A stretch of DNA of 43,029 nucleotides. Source: Firmicutes bacterium UBA2530. Its GTDB lineage: Bacteria; Bacillota; Clostridia; Tissierellales; Sedimentibacteraceae. The stretch's first letter is position 1; each line of letters starts with the position of its first letter. The DNA is taken from contig DDNC01000015.1 in NCBI GenBank assembly GCA_002340985.1, forward strand, positions 19,029-62,057, read 5' to 3'. The notes beneath the pieces were generated by a model. It had not been told where the DNA came from, made no database searches, and saw only the letters and a program-made list of their open reading frames with translations. The translations under genes were made by a program, and so were the position numbers. Positions 16,684 through 24,605 of the stretch are shown here, one piece after another.

Positions 16684-16724
16684 AATAGCCGTGCTAATTT
16701 ATGTTGAATATTGGCACGGCTATT
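16684..16724 (+). repeat. 11-bp inverted repeat overlapping the sigma-54 promoter
   Basis: AATAGCCGTGC (16684-16694) is exactly complementary to GCACGGCTATT (16714-16724). The right arm is most of the -24/-12 element. It may be the terminator of the activator gene, or a regulatory structure. Confidence 0.5.
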
Positions 16725-16727
16725 GCT
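16711..16727 (+). promoter_or_regulatory. Sigma-54 (-24/-12) promoter of the antiporter-amidohydrolase operon
   Basis: TTGGCACGGCTATTGCT matches the consensus YTGGCACGrNNNTTGCW at every position. It lies 54 bases before the antiporter ATG. The open frame that starts at 16701 crosses this promoter, which supports the ATG at 16782. Confidence 0.85.
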
Positions 16728-16781
16728 ATTACTAATATTAAAATATGCCGGACAAACTTCGGCAAAATAAGGAGAAGAATT

Positions 16782-18314
16782 ATGGAAAATGTTTTCGGAA
16801 TTTTATGTTTAGTACCTCCGATTATCGCAGTTTTGTTTGCATTACTTACAAAGCAAACGATTTTATCATTATTTGTGGCTGTATGGGTCGGAGCAACAAT
16901 GCTCAACGGTTATAATCCCTTAGTCGGATTTGTGGCCATCTTCAATGACTATTTCATTCCTTCAATTGCAAGTCAATGGAATGCAAGCTTACTGCTGTTG
17001 GTTACCCTTTCCGGAGGGCTTGTAACAATGCTGAAGGTTACAGGCTCTGCTGAAGCCTTCGCTAAAATTGTTACAAAGAAAATTAATACTGCCAAGAAGG
17101 GGCAAATAGTTACCGCACTTTCTGCTTTTATATTTTCTTATACTGAGCCCTGTCTGATTCTTGGGACAATAATGAGACCCGTAACCGACATGGTAAGAAT
17201 ATCAAGAGCAAAACTATCATATATCCTTGATTCAATGGGATGTAACTTAGCAGCATTTTCACCCATATCAAGCTATGGCCCCTTTATCGTAGGGCTTATT
17301 TCAGCCGAGCTGCTTGCGGGCGGACTGACCGATAACGAATGGGCAATCTGGCTTGGAATGCTCCCGTTTAATATGTACGCACTGTTTGCAATGATAACGG
17401 TTATTCTTGTAGCATTATTTAATCTTAACATAGGTCCCATGTATGAAGAGGAATTAAGAGCAAGAAAAGAAGGAAAGCTCCTTGCAGACGGTGTACAGCC
17501 CCTTGTTCCCGAAGATGTAAAAAAGCTTCCTGATGGATATGAACCGACGGTTTTGAATTTTGCTGTTCCGATGATTTGCTTGTTTGCGGGGTTGTTTATT
17601 ACAATCTTCTGGACGGGTAATATAGCCGAAAACGGGTTAACGGGTGCATTTTTAAACGGAAATATAGTCCTGTCAATTTGCATGGGATTTGTCAGCGGAG
17701 CAATTGGTGCCGGTATTGTAGGTGTACTTACAAAGCTATTCTCAGCCACAACTGCATTTAACAGTTTTATAGACGGAATGGCTCAGCTTATTACTGTACC
17801 CTTCATATTAATTTGTGCATGGTCAGTTGGAAGTATAACAGGACAAATGCAGGTTGGTGCTTATCTGGCAAGCATTGTGGAAAATTACCTGACGCCAGGA
17901 CTGGTTCCCGTAATGGTTTTTGTATTTGGTGCTGTGATTTCATTTGCAACAGGCTCGTCCTGGGGGGTTTGGTCAATTATGATGCCAATTGCATTCCCTA
18001 TGGCAATTGCATTTGATATTCCGTTCGCTTATGTGGTAGGTTCTGTAATCAGCGGAGGACTGTTCGGAGACCAGTGCTCCCCAATATCAGATACAACAAT
18101 TCTTTCTTCGACAGGAGCATCATGCAACCATATTGTCCATGTGCAGACACAGCTTCCTTACGGACTCACCGTAGGTGCTTCCGCAGCTATAGGATTCCTT
18201 TTCGGCGGACTGACCGGATTGTATACCCTGAGCATTTTGGTTACGGCAGTGGTATTAGCGTTAGCGCTGATTGCATTTTCAAAAATCTCAAAGAAGAAAG
18301 AGGCAATTGCATAA
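16782..18314 (+). CDS. NhaC-family Na+/H+ antiporter-like transporter
   Basis: The start is ATG 16782, with AAGGAGAAG. The 510-residue protein is highly hydrophobic with about 11-12 membrane segments. It carries the NhaC-family pattern FSYTEPCLILGT in the first half and GGLFGDQCSPISDTTILSST in the second. Characterised relatives exchange Na+ for H+ or for carboxylates (malate/lactate type). Because it shares a sigma-54 operon with an amidohydrolase, it may import that enzyme's substrate or export a product rather than serve pH control (inference). Confidence 0.87.
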   Translation: MENVFGILCLVPPIIAVLFALLTKQTILSLFVAVWVGATMLNGYNPLVGFVAIFNDYFIPSIASQWNASLLLLVTLSGGLVTMLKVTGSAEAFAKIVTKKINTAKKGQIVTALSAFIFSYTEPCLILGTIMRPVTDMVRISRAKLSYILDSMGCNLAAFSPISSYGPFIVGLISAELLAGGLTDNEWAIWLGMLPFNMYALFAMITVILVALFNLNIGPMYEEELRARKEGKLLADGVQPLVPEDVKKLPDGYEPTVLNFAVPMICLFAGLFITIFWTGNIAENGLTGAFLNGNIVLSICMGFVSGAIGAGIVGVLTKLFSATTAFNSFIDGMAQLITVPFILICAWSVGSITGQMQVGAYLASIVENYLTPGLVPVMVFVFGAVISFATGSSWGVWSIMMPIAFPMAIAFDIPFAYVVGSVISGGLFGDQCSPISDTTILSSTGASCNHIVHVQTQLPYGLTVGASAAIGFLFGGLTGLYTLSILVTAVVLALALIAFSKISKKKEAIA

Positions 18315-18335
18315 AATAAATTTGGAAGGTAAAAA

Positions 18336-19760
18336 ATGAAAAAAGTTGATATGATAGTTAAGGCACCACATTTCTATACGATGGAGGGAGATGGTGTTGG
18401 ATATAAAAACGACGTTGCAATGGTAGTTGACGGCGGAAAAATTGTGGATTTCTTAAAAAACGACACGGTTGACCAGGAATATTCCGCGGAAGAAATTATA
18501 GATATGAAAGAACATGCTATATTTCCCGGATTTGTTGACGGACATATGCATACCGCTTGTAATGTAATGCGAGGACTGGCACAGGATACCAACAACTGGA
18601 TGATGTTTGGACTGCAGCCATTTGATAATGTGGCAACAGACGAGGCAAAGGATGCAGGAAGTGAACTGGCTATTATCGAGGCCATAAAGGCCGGAACCAC
18701 TACCATTGGCGACTATGAGTTCGAAATGAACAACGTGTGCAAATTCATCGACAGGGCTGGTGCCAGAGGTAATATTACACAAAATATCCGTGCGGCAAAA
18801 AGAAAGGTATATAAGCCCGGCGAGCTTTATGAATTTGATGATGAACAGGGAGAAATGGCCCTTAAAAGAAATATAGAGCTTTTCGACAGATGGCATAACA
18901 AATCTGGCGGCAGAATCAAAATTCTTTTCGGCCCGCAGGGTGCCGATTTTGTAAGTCCCGAGATGCTCCTGAAAATTCAAAAGGTCGTAAAAGAGAGGAA
19001 CACAAAAATTCACATGCATGTTCAGCAGGGAGATCGCGAGACATATCAGATAGTTAAGCGCTATGACAAAAGACCTGCAGAATTTTTGAAAGATCTTGGG
19101 TATCTTGATGACAGTCTGATAGCCGTACACCTGACCGACTGCACTGATGAAGAAACAAGAATAATAGCAGCCAGTGGTGCAGCAATGATTGTAAATCCTG
19201 CTTCAATAGGCATTATTGACGGAATTGTGTGTCCAAGCATTGTATTTCAGCAAAGCGGCGGAAAGGTAGGGCTTGGCTCCGATCAGGCCCCTGGTAACAA
19301 CTGCCACAACATTATTCATGAAATGAAAAATGTTTGCCTTTTCAATAAAATCAAGTACGGCAACCCAGAAGTAATGCCTGCATGGAGAGCACTGAGGATG
19401 GCTACCATAGAAGGCGCCCAGGCCATCGGGCTCGGCGATATAACTGGTTCGTTAGAAATAGGAAAACAGGCTGATTTCATAGCCATAAACCTCAGCTATC
19501 CATCAATGCAGCCTGTATACACCTATCCCATGAGAAACATCGTTCCTAACCTCGTATACAGCGCCAGAGGATGGGAAGTGGATTTATCAGTGGTAGATGG
19601 AAAAATAATAATGAAAAATCAAAAACTGATAAATATTGACGAAAACCAATCTCTTGAAAATGTAAAAAAATACCCTGAAATAATCGGCAGAAATGCCGCC
19701 AAAGAATTTTTCGAAATTGACGGCACTAACGCGAAATTTATGAGAGAAGGCAAGCTGTAG
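18336..19760 (+). CDS. TRZ/ATZ-type metal-dependent amidohydrolase
   Basis: The 474-residue protein is an amidohydrolase-superfamily (subtype with cytosine/adenosine/atrazine deaminases) TIM barrel. It has the metal pair H70-x-H72 in FPGFVDGHMHT, a third histidine in HMHVQQGDRE, a fourth in IAVHLTD and the catalytic aspartate in GLGSDQAPGNN. The C-terminal beta-sandwich follows, with SLEIGKQADFIAINL. Family members deaminate or dechlorinate aromatic rings or hydrolyse amides. The SDQAPGNN variant is not one I can tie to a substrate. A GGAAGG site precedes the ATG, 21 bases after the antiporter gene. It is the last gene of the module and ends at a terminator. Confidence 0.88.
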   Translation: MKKVDMIVKAPHFYTMEGDGVGYKNDVAMVVDGGKIVDFLKNDTVDQEYSAEEIIDMKEHAIFPGFVDGHMHTACNVMRGLAQDTNNWMMFGLQPFDNVATDEAKDAGSELAIIEAIKAGTTTIGDYEFEMNNVCKFIDRAGARGNITQNIRAAKRKVYKPGELYEFDDEQGEMALKRNIELFDRWHNKSGGRIKILFGPQGADFVSPEMLLKIQKVVKERNTKIHMHVQQGDRETYQIVKRYDKRPAEFLKDLGYLDDSLIAVHLTDCTDEETRIIAASGAAMIVNPASIGIIDGIVCPSIVFQQSGGKVGLGSDQAPGNNCHNIIHEMKNVCLFNKIKYGNPEVMPAWRALRMATIEGAQAIGLGDITGSLEIGKQADFIAINLSYPSMQPVYTYPMRNIVPNLVYSARGWEVDLSVVDGKIIMKNQKLINIDENQSLENVKKYPEIIGRNAAKEFFEIDGTNAKFMREGKL

Positions 19761-19768
19761 TACAAATT

Positions 19769-19805
19769 AAAAAAGCACTGAACCAAATAAGGTTCGTGCT
19801 TTTTT
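19769..19805. terminator. Bidirectional rho-independent terminator
   Basis: AAAAAGCAC(T)GAACC pairs with GGTTCGTGCTTTTT with one bulged T and a loop AAATAA. T runs occur on both strands. It ends the amidohydrolase operon and the dnaX-ybaB-recR operon. Confidence 0.85.
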
Positions 19806-19809
19806 GTCT

Positions 19810-20406
19810 CTACATCTCTCTTCTGCCTTCCATTGCTCTCATGAGAGTTACCTCGTCGGCATATTCGATGTCTCCGCCTACGGGGATGCCGTGGGCTATT
19901 CGGGTTGTCTTGATGCCCATGGGCTTTATGAGCCGGGATATATACACGGCTGTAGCCTCACCTTCGATAGTGGGGTTCGTGGCTAAAATAACCTCGGTTA
20001 CTTCAGAGTTCAGCCTTGTAATAAGATTCTTGATATTAATGTCATCAGGGCCTATGCCTTCAAGGGGTGATATGGTGCCGTGAAGCACATGGTACACTCC
20101 CCTGTATTCCTTTGTGCGCTCCATTGCCGAGATATCACGCACATCCTCAACAACGCATATGGTTGAATGGTCCCTTTTAACATTTCCGCAGATGCTGCAG
20201 ATATCCCCTTCCGTGAGATTGCCGCAGGTACCGCAGTGCCTGGTGAGCTTTTTAGCGTTGACTATTGCCTTTGCGAGCTCAACCACATCATTGCCCTTCA
20301 TGTCCAAAATATGAAATGCAAGACGCTGAGCGGACTTTCTTCCTATTCCCGGAAGCTTGGCAAGCTCCTCTATAAGCTTAGTAATGGGTGGTGTATAGTA
20401 CTCCAT
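19810..20406 (-). CDS. recR: Recombination mediator RecR
   Basis: The 198-residue protein has the RecR layout: an N-terminal helix-hairpin-helix (LAKLPGIGRKSAQRLAF), a four-cysteine zinc site (C58, C61, C70, C73), the Toprim segment (ICVVEDVRDI) and a C-terminal IPVGGDIEYADEVTL. It acts with RecF/RecO in loading RecA at gaps. Its ATG overlaps the ybaB stop (TAATG), and it is the last gene of the conserved dnaX-ybaB-recR operon. Confidence 0.97.
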   Translation of the reverse strand: MEYYTPPITKLIEELAKLPGIGRKSAQRLAFHILDMKGNDVVELAKAIVNAKKLTRHCGTCGNLTEGDICSICGNVKRDHSTICVVEDVRDISAMERTKEYRGVYHVLHGTISPLEGIGPDDINIKNLITRLNSEVTEVILATNPTIEGEATAVYISRLIKPMGIKTTRIAHGIPVGGDIEYADEVTLMRAMEGRREM

Positions 20407-20756
20407 TAGAATAACCCTGGAATATTTACTCCGCCTGTAACCTTTTTCATTTCATTTTCCATCATTTCGTCAGCTTTTCTGAATGCCTCGTTTATAGCCG
20501 CAACTATCATGTCCTCTAACATTTCCACATCATCCTTGTCAACTACCTCAGGATCTATTTTAACCTCCAGCAGAGCTTTTTTGCCTGTTACCTTAACCAG
20601 CACAGCTCCTCCGCCTGCAGTTGCTTCCACTTCCTTTTGCTCAAGCTCTGTCTGCATATCCTCCATCTGCTTCTGCATTTTTTGAACCTGCTTCATCATG
20701 TTGTTCATATTTCCGCCGCCGGGCATTCCCATTGGCATTCTTCTGCCTTTACTCAT
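20406..20756 (-). CDS. YbaB/EbfC-family nucleoid-associated protein
   Basis: The start is ATG 20756, with AGGAGGAT just inside the dnaX 3' end. The frame extends slightly further upstream but without a site. The 116-residue protein has the glycine/methionine-rich N-terminus (MPMGMPGGGNMNNMMKQVQK), the amphipathic helix and the V(D)PE-containing strand region typical of YbaB. These are small DNA-binding dimers. It is located, as usual, between dnaX and recR. Confidence 0.95.
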   Translation of the reverse strand: MSKGRRMPMGMPGGGNMNNMMKQVQKMQKQMEDMQTELEQKEVEATAGGGAVLVKVTGKKALLEVKIDPEVVDKDDVEMLEDMIVAAINEAFRKADEMMENEMKKVTGGVNIPGLF

Positions 20757-20757
20757 T

Positions 20758-22413
20758 TTAATCCTCCTGCTTAAATTCAACTATTTCTTCGCCAAATTGG
20801 CTGATTACATCCTCATATACATCTTCTATCGTTTGTTTCGGCTTCGCTGAACTCTCTTCCTTCTTCATTATAAATTCAACTTCGCAATTTTCACTTAAAA
20901 ATCCGTCAAGCACTTCCTTGAACTTTTGTCTGTTCTTAGGCTGATTTGCGGCGCTGATATGGAATGTGAACTTGGGGTCAAATTCAAATATCAGTTTTTT
21001 ATTCACCACCTCAGATAACTTTGATTCCCTGATAATTGCCTGCAATCCGGCATTTTCACTTCTTACTGTCCTGAGTATATTTTGCCATCCGTTTATAACC
21101 GCATTGAAAATGGCTTCATCACTTTTGTTTTCAAACTGCTTCACCCTCTGAACAGGCTGCTCACTCTCCGGAGCTTTCACAGGCCTTGTCGCGAGTTTTT
21201 CAGTTTTTACTGCCGGCTTCCTCATGTCAGATACAGGCTGCTGCGCAACATTGGTGAAGCTGTTATTTTTAATTTTATCTTCAAGCTCTGCTACCCTGCT
21301 GACAAGCTCCTCAATATTCAAGCTATTGACAGTATGAAGCATTTTAATAAGCTTTGTTTCCAAAAGCACCCTTGGATTCAGCGCTCGCTTACATTCTGAC
21401 TGAGCGGTAGAAAGGGCTTCAATTATGCCCACAAGCTCATCAACGCTTGCTCTGTCGCTTGCTCCCTTGAGCTCCTCCGCCTCGTCCTCGGAAATCCTCA
21501 ATATATTTTCCGTTGACTTAGTGGTTTTTATTATAAGCATATTTCTGAAGCATATTATCAACTCATCAAGAAAAAATGCGATTTCCTTGCCCATGTTCAG
21601 TATATTATCAACTATTACCATGGCATTCTTAATATCCCTGTCCAGAATATATCCTGCTGCCTCAAGCACCACCTGATAATTAACCGTTCCAAGCAAGTTT
21701 ATTACAGTATCGTAATCAATTTTATCATCATTGAAGGCCAGACATCTGTCAAGTATGCTCTGGGCGTCTCTCATGGCACCCTCGGAATTGGCGGCAATGA
21801 GCTTCAAGGCCTTTTCCTCGTATCCAATCCCTATTTCATCGCATATATTCTTCATACTCTCCACAATTACACCGGAATTAATTCTTTTCAAATCAAATCT
21901 CTGGCATCTTGACAATATTGTAGCCGGTATCTTCTGAGGCTCGGTCGTGGCAAGTATAAACAACAAGTGCTCCGGCGGCTCCTCAAGAGTTTTGAGAAGT
22001 GCATTGAAGGCACCTTTGGAAAGCATGTGAACCTCATCAATGATATAAACCTTGTACCTGCTCTTTACAGGAAGGAATTTAACCTTATCCCTCAGCTCTC
22101 TTATATCCTCTACTCCGTTGTTTGAAGCGGCATCCATCTCTATGACATCCATGTTTGTTTCATCCAGTATGCTTCTGCATATTTCACACTGGTTGCATGG
22201 ATTTCCGTCGTGGTTGTTAAGACAGTTTACAGCTCTTGAGAATATTTTTGCAGTTGATGTCTTTCCGGTTCCTCTGATTCCGCTGAACAGATATGCATGT
22301 GCGATATTATCCGACAATATCTGATTTTTCAATGTCCTGGTAACATGCTCCTGTCCAAGGACGTCATCAAATATCTTGGGACGAAATTTTCTGTATATGG
22401 CTTGATGTGACAA
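20758..22413 (-). CDS. dnaX: DNA polymerase III subunit gamma/tau
   Basis: The 551-residue clamp-loader ATPase starts at TTG 22413, with AGGTGG six bases upstream. It has YRKFRPKIFDDVLGQEHV, Walker A GIRGTGKTSTAK, a zinc site within CLNNHDGNPCNQCEIC, Walker B IIDEVHMLS and sensor ATTEPQKIP. A C-terminal tail of about 200 residues has low conservation, consistent with the tau region. No frameshift site was looked for in detail. It is the first gene of the dnaX-ybaB-recR operon. Confidence 0.97.
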   Translation of the reverse strand: MSHQAIYRKFRPKIFDDVLGQEHVTRTLKNQILSDNIAHAYLFSGIRGTGKTSTAKIFSRAVNCLNNHDGNPCNQCEICRSILDETNMDVIEMDAASNNGVEDIRELRDKVKFLPVKSRYKVYIIDEVHMLSKGAFNALLKTLEEPPEHLLFILATTEPQKIPATILSRCQRFDLKRINSGVIVESMKNICDEIGIGYEEKALKLIAANSEGAMRDAQSILDRCLAFNDDKIDYDTVINLLGTVNYQVVLEAAGYILDRDIKNAMVIVDNILNMGKEIAFFLDELIICFRNMLIIKTTKSTENILRISEDEAEELKGASDRASVDELVGIIEALSTAQSECKRALNPRVLLETKLIKMLHTVNSLNIEELVSRVAELEDKIKNNSFTNVAQQPVSDMRKPAVKTEKLATRPVKAPESEQPVQRVKQFENKSDEAIFNAVINGWQNILRTVRSENAGLQAIIRESKLSEVVNKKLIFEFDPKFTFHISAANQPKNRQKFKEVLDGFLSENCEVEFIMKKEESSAKPKQTIEDVYEDVISQFGEEIVEFKQED

Positions 22414-22449
22414 CTCTGACCACCTGTCCTCATATGGTAATTTTCTAAA

Positions 22450-22478
22450 ATTATATCATAATAAAAAATATAAAGCAA
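22450..22478 (-). promoter_or_regulatory. Sigma-A promoter of dnaX-ybaB-recR
   Basis: TTGCTT (22478-22473), 17 bases, then a perfect TATAAT (22455-22450), about 37 bases before the TTG start. Confidence 0.65.
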
Positions 22479-22524
22479 TAAAAAGCAGTATTTGTTCATG
22501 GTAAGTATATGTGCCGCAAAAAGC

Positions 22525-22580
22525 AATAAACAGCTTCGAGGCACTCCGGTTTTTACCGGTCATGCCCGAAGCTGTTTATT
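22525..22580 (-). terminator. Long terminator hairpin of module 2 operon
   Basis: AATAAACAGCTTCG (22525-22538) is complementary to CGAAGCTGTTTATT (22567-22580). Further pairing inside (GGCA/TGCC, CCGG/CCGG) gives a nearly continuous 56-base hairpin. On the minus strand it follows the thiolase stop and is followed by TTGCTTTTTG. Confidence 0.7.
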
Positions 22581-22585
22581 GACAA

Positions 22586-23746
22586 TTAAATATTTTCCAA
22601 GGCGAGGGACATACCCTGTCCCCCTCCTATGCAAAGAGTTACAAGCCCTGTTCCGGCATTTCTTCGCTTCATTGCATAAATTATTTTTGCTGTCAGAATT
22701 GCCCCCGTTGCTCCGGTAGGATGCCCTAAAGAAATTGCCCCTCCGTTTACATTGACCTTGTCCATATCAAGGTTCAATTCTTTGATTACAGCTATGCTTT
22801 GTGCGGCAAATGCTTCGTTAAGCTCAATAAGGTCAAAGTCTGACAGTTTCATCCCTGTTTTCTTCAGAAGAAGCTGAGTTGCAGGTACAGGACCGATACC
22901 CATAATATCCGGCTCGCATCCCGCTGAGGCCCAACCCAGCACCTTAGCCAACGGCTTTAATCCAAGCTCCCTTGCCTTATTTTCACTCATGAGCATAAGT
23001 GATGCTCCAGCGTCATTTATGGTGGACGAATTCCCTGCGGTAACAGTTCCCCCTTCCTTGAAAACAGGCTTCAATTTTGACAGCCCCTCTAAAGTTGTAT
23101 CTGCTTTGACTCCCTCGTCTTTGGAAATAATACTTATTTCTTTTCGGTTAGCAACCTCCACGGGAACAATTTCATCGTCAAAATCCCCTCTTTCCTGAGC
23201 TGTCTTTGCTTTCTGCTGGCTTTTATAAGCAAATTGATCCTGCTCTGTCCTACTTATATTATACTTTTCCGCAAGACGTTCTGCAGTTAATCCCATTCCC
23301 TCCAGTAGCTGAGTCAGAAGATCTTCTGCTTTTTGCTCTCCCATCCGAAAACCTCTCCTTGCATTTCTCAGCACATATGGTATTCTTGACATATTTTCCA
23401 TCCCACCTGCAAGAATAACATCGTAATCTCCCGATTTAATCAGCGAGGATGCAAGCGACACGCTTTTTAATCCCGATGCACAATTTTTGTTCACTGTAAA
23501 TGCCGGTACGGTTATAGGCAATCCCGACTCCAATAAAGCCTCTCTGGCGGAGTTACCCTTAGGGTCTGTCCCCACAATATTACCCATTATAACCTCATCA
23601 ATAATTGCTGAATCTATACCGGACCTCTTAACAGCCTCCTTGATTGTCAGGGCTCCCAATGTCTGAGCCTTCAGTCCCGAAAACGAGCCCATGAATGAAC
23701 CTATCGGTGTCCTGGCAGCGCTGACAATAACAACATTTCTATTCAT
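22586..23746 (-). CDS. Acetyl-CoA C-acetyltransferase (thiolase)
   Basis: This 386-residue thiolase has the acylated cysteine C89 in NKNCASGLKS, the EAFAAQ segment, the active-site histidine in GAISLGHPTGATGA and the second catalytic cysteine in TLCIGGGQGMS. It interconverts acetoacetyl-CoA and two acetyl-CoA, or acts on a longer 3-ketoacyl-CoA. It is the last gene of the sigma-54 module 2 operon, 43 bases after the keto-acid cleavage gene, with AGGAGGAAAAT before its ATG. In this context it most likely handles acetoacetate-derived CoA ester from the upstream enzyme (inference). Confidence 0.93.
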   Translation of the reverse strand: MNRNVVIVSAARTPIGSFMGSFSGLKAQTLGALTIKEAVKRSGIDSAIIDEVIMGNIVGTDPKGNSAREALLESGLPITVPAFTVNKNCASGLKSVSLASSLIKSGDYDVILAGGMENMSRIPYVLRNARRGFRMGEQKAEDLLTQLLEGMGLTAERLAEKYNISRTEQDQFAYKSQQKAKTAQERGDFDDEIVPVEVANRKEISIISKDEGVKADTTLEGLSKLKPVFKEGGTVTAGNSSTINDAGASLMLMSENKARELGLKPLAKVLGWASAGCEPDIMGIGPVPATQLLLKKTGMKLSDFDLIELNEAFAAQSIAVIKELNLDMDKVNVNGGAISLGHPTGATGAILTAKIIYAMKRRNAGTGLVTLCIGGGQGMSLALENI

Positions 23747-23789
23747 ATTTTCCTCCTACAATAAAAGGAGGATGCCCTACTTTTATCAT

Positions 23790-24605
23790 TTATTTTAACC
23801 CTAATATTTCTCTTGCATCCTTAGGAGATGCAACTTCATTTCCCGATTCTCTTATAATATTGGCAGCCCTGCTGACCAATTTCTCATTTGTTGCCAGAAC
23901 TCCGGGTCCGTAGTAAAGATTATCCTCCAGACCGACTCTAACGTGGCCGCCCATTGCTATTGTTGTCAGCATTATAGGAACATGACCCTTGCCTATTCCG
24001 AGTGCAGACCATGTTGAGTTTTCAGGTATTAAGCTCTTTAAATATACCAAATTTTCAACAGTTGCCGCAGTACCTCCGGCTGCTCCCAGCACAAACTGAT
24101 AGTGCAGCGGTCCTTTTAGCACGCCTTTGTTCAGATAATATAAGGAGTTATACACCATGCCTGCGTCAAATATTTCTATTTCCGGCTTCACATTGTATTC
24201 CTGCATGGTATATCCTAACTCCTCTAAAAACTTAGGATGGTTGATAAACAGACTGCTGTGCATCCAGTTCATGCTTCCACAGTCATATGAAGCCATTTCA
24301 GGTCTGAGTGACTTTAAGTGTGCCTGTCTTGTTTCATCTGTTGCATTTAAATCCCCTGATGTGGTACAATTAATTATTATATCGCATTTTTGCCTGATTA
24401 AGTTTATGGTCTCCTCAAATTTCTCTTTATGCATGGTTCCGTTGCCTTCATCATCTCTCATATGAATATGAGCTATAGAGGCTCCAGACAGATAACATTT
24501 ATACACATCCTCTGCAATTTCCTGCGGAGTCATGGGAATGTGAGTATTTTGTTCCTTTTTAGGCCATGCACCTGTTACCGCCGCTGTTATTATTACTTTA
24601 GACAT
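23790..24605 (-). CDS. Beta-keto acid cleavage enzyme (BKACE / DUF849 / Kce-like)
   Basis: The 271-residue zinc TIM-barrel protein shows the family's metal motif HIHMRD (residues 46-51), TTSGD, SLNWMH-like GSMNWMH and the C-terminal GHVRVGLEDN. BKACE enzymes use acetyl-CoA to split a beta-keto acid into acetoacetate and a shorter acyl-CoA. The best known example is the 3-keto-5-aminohexanoate enzyme of lysine fermentation. No other lysine-fermentation gene (kamA, kdd, kal) is near, so the substrate is probably different. Its ATG overlaps the transporter stop by one base. Confidence 0.9.
   Translation of the reverse strand: MSKVIITAAVTGAWPKKEQNTHIPMTPQEIAEDVYKCYLSGASIAHIHMRDDEGNGTMHKEKFEETINLIRQKCDIIINCTTSGDLNATDETRQAHLKSLRPEMASYDCGSMNWMHSSLFINHPKFLEELGYTMQEYNVKPEIEIFDAGMVYNSLYYLNKGVLKGPLHYQFVLGAAGGTAATVENLVYLKSLIPENSTWSALGIGKGHVPIMLTTIAMGGHVRVGLEDNLYYGPGVLATNEKLVSRAANIIRESGNEVASPKDAREILGLK

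Noticed and set aside
16701..16781. Upstream extension of the antiporter reading frame from an ATG at 16701
   Set aside because: It runs across the consensus sigma-54 promoter, lacks a ribosome site, and the added residues are basic and unlike NhaC proteins. ATG 16782 has AAGGAG.
22414..22585. Signal recognition particle RNA expected upstream of dnaX in some Firmicutes
   Set aside because: The gap holds only the dnaX promoter and the terminator of the thiolase operon. No GGAA-tetraloop SRP structure is seen.
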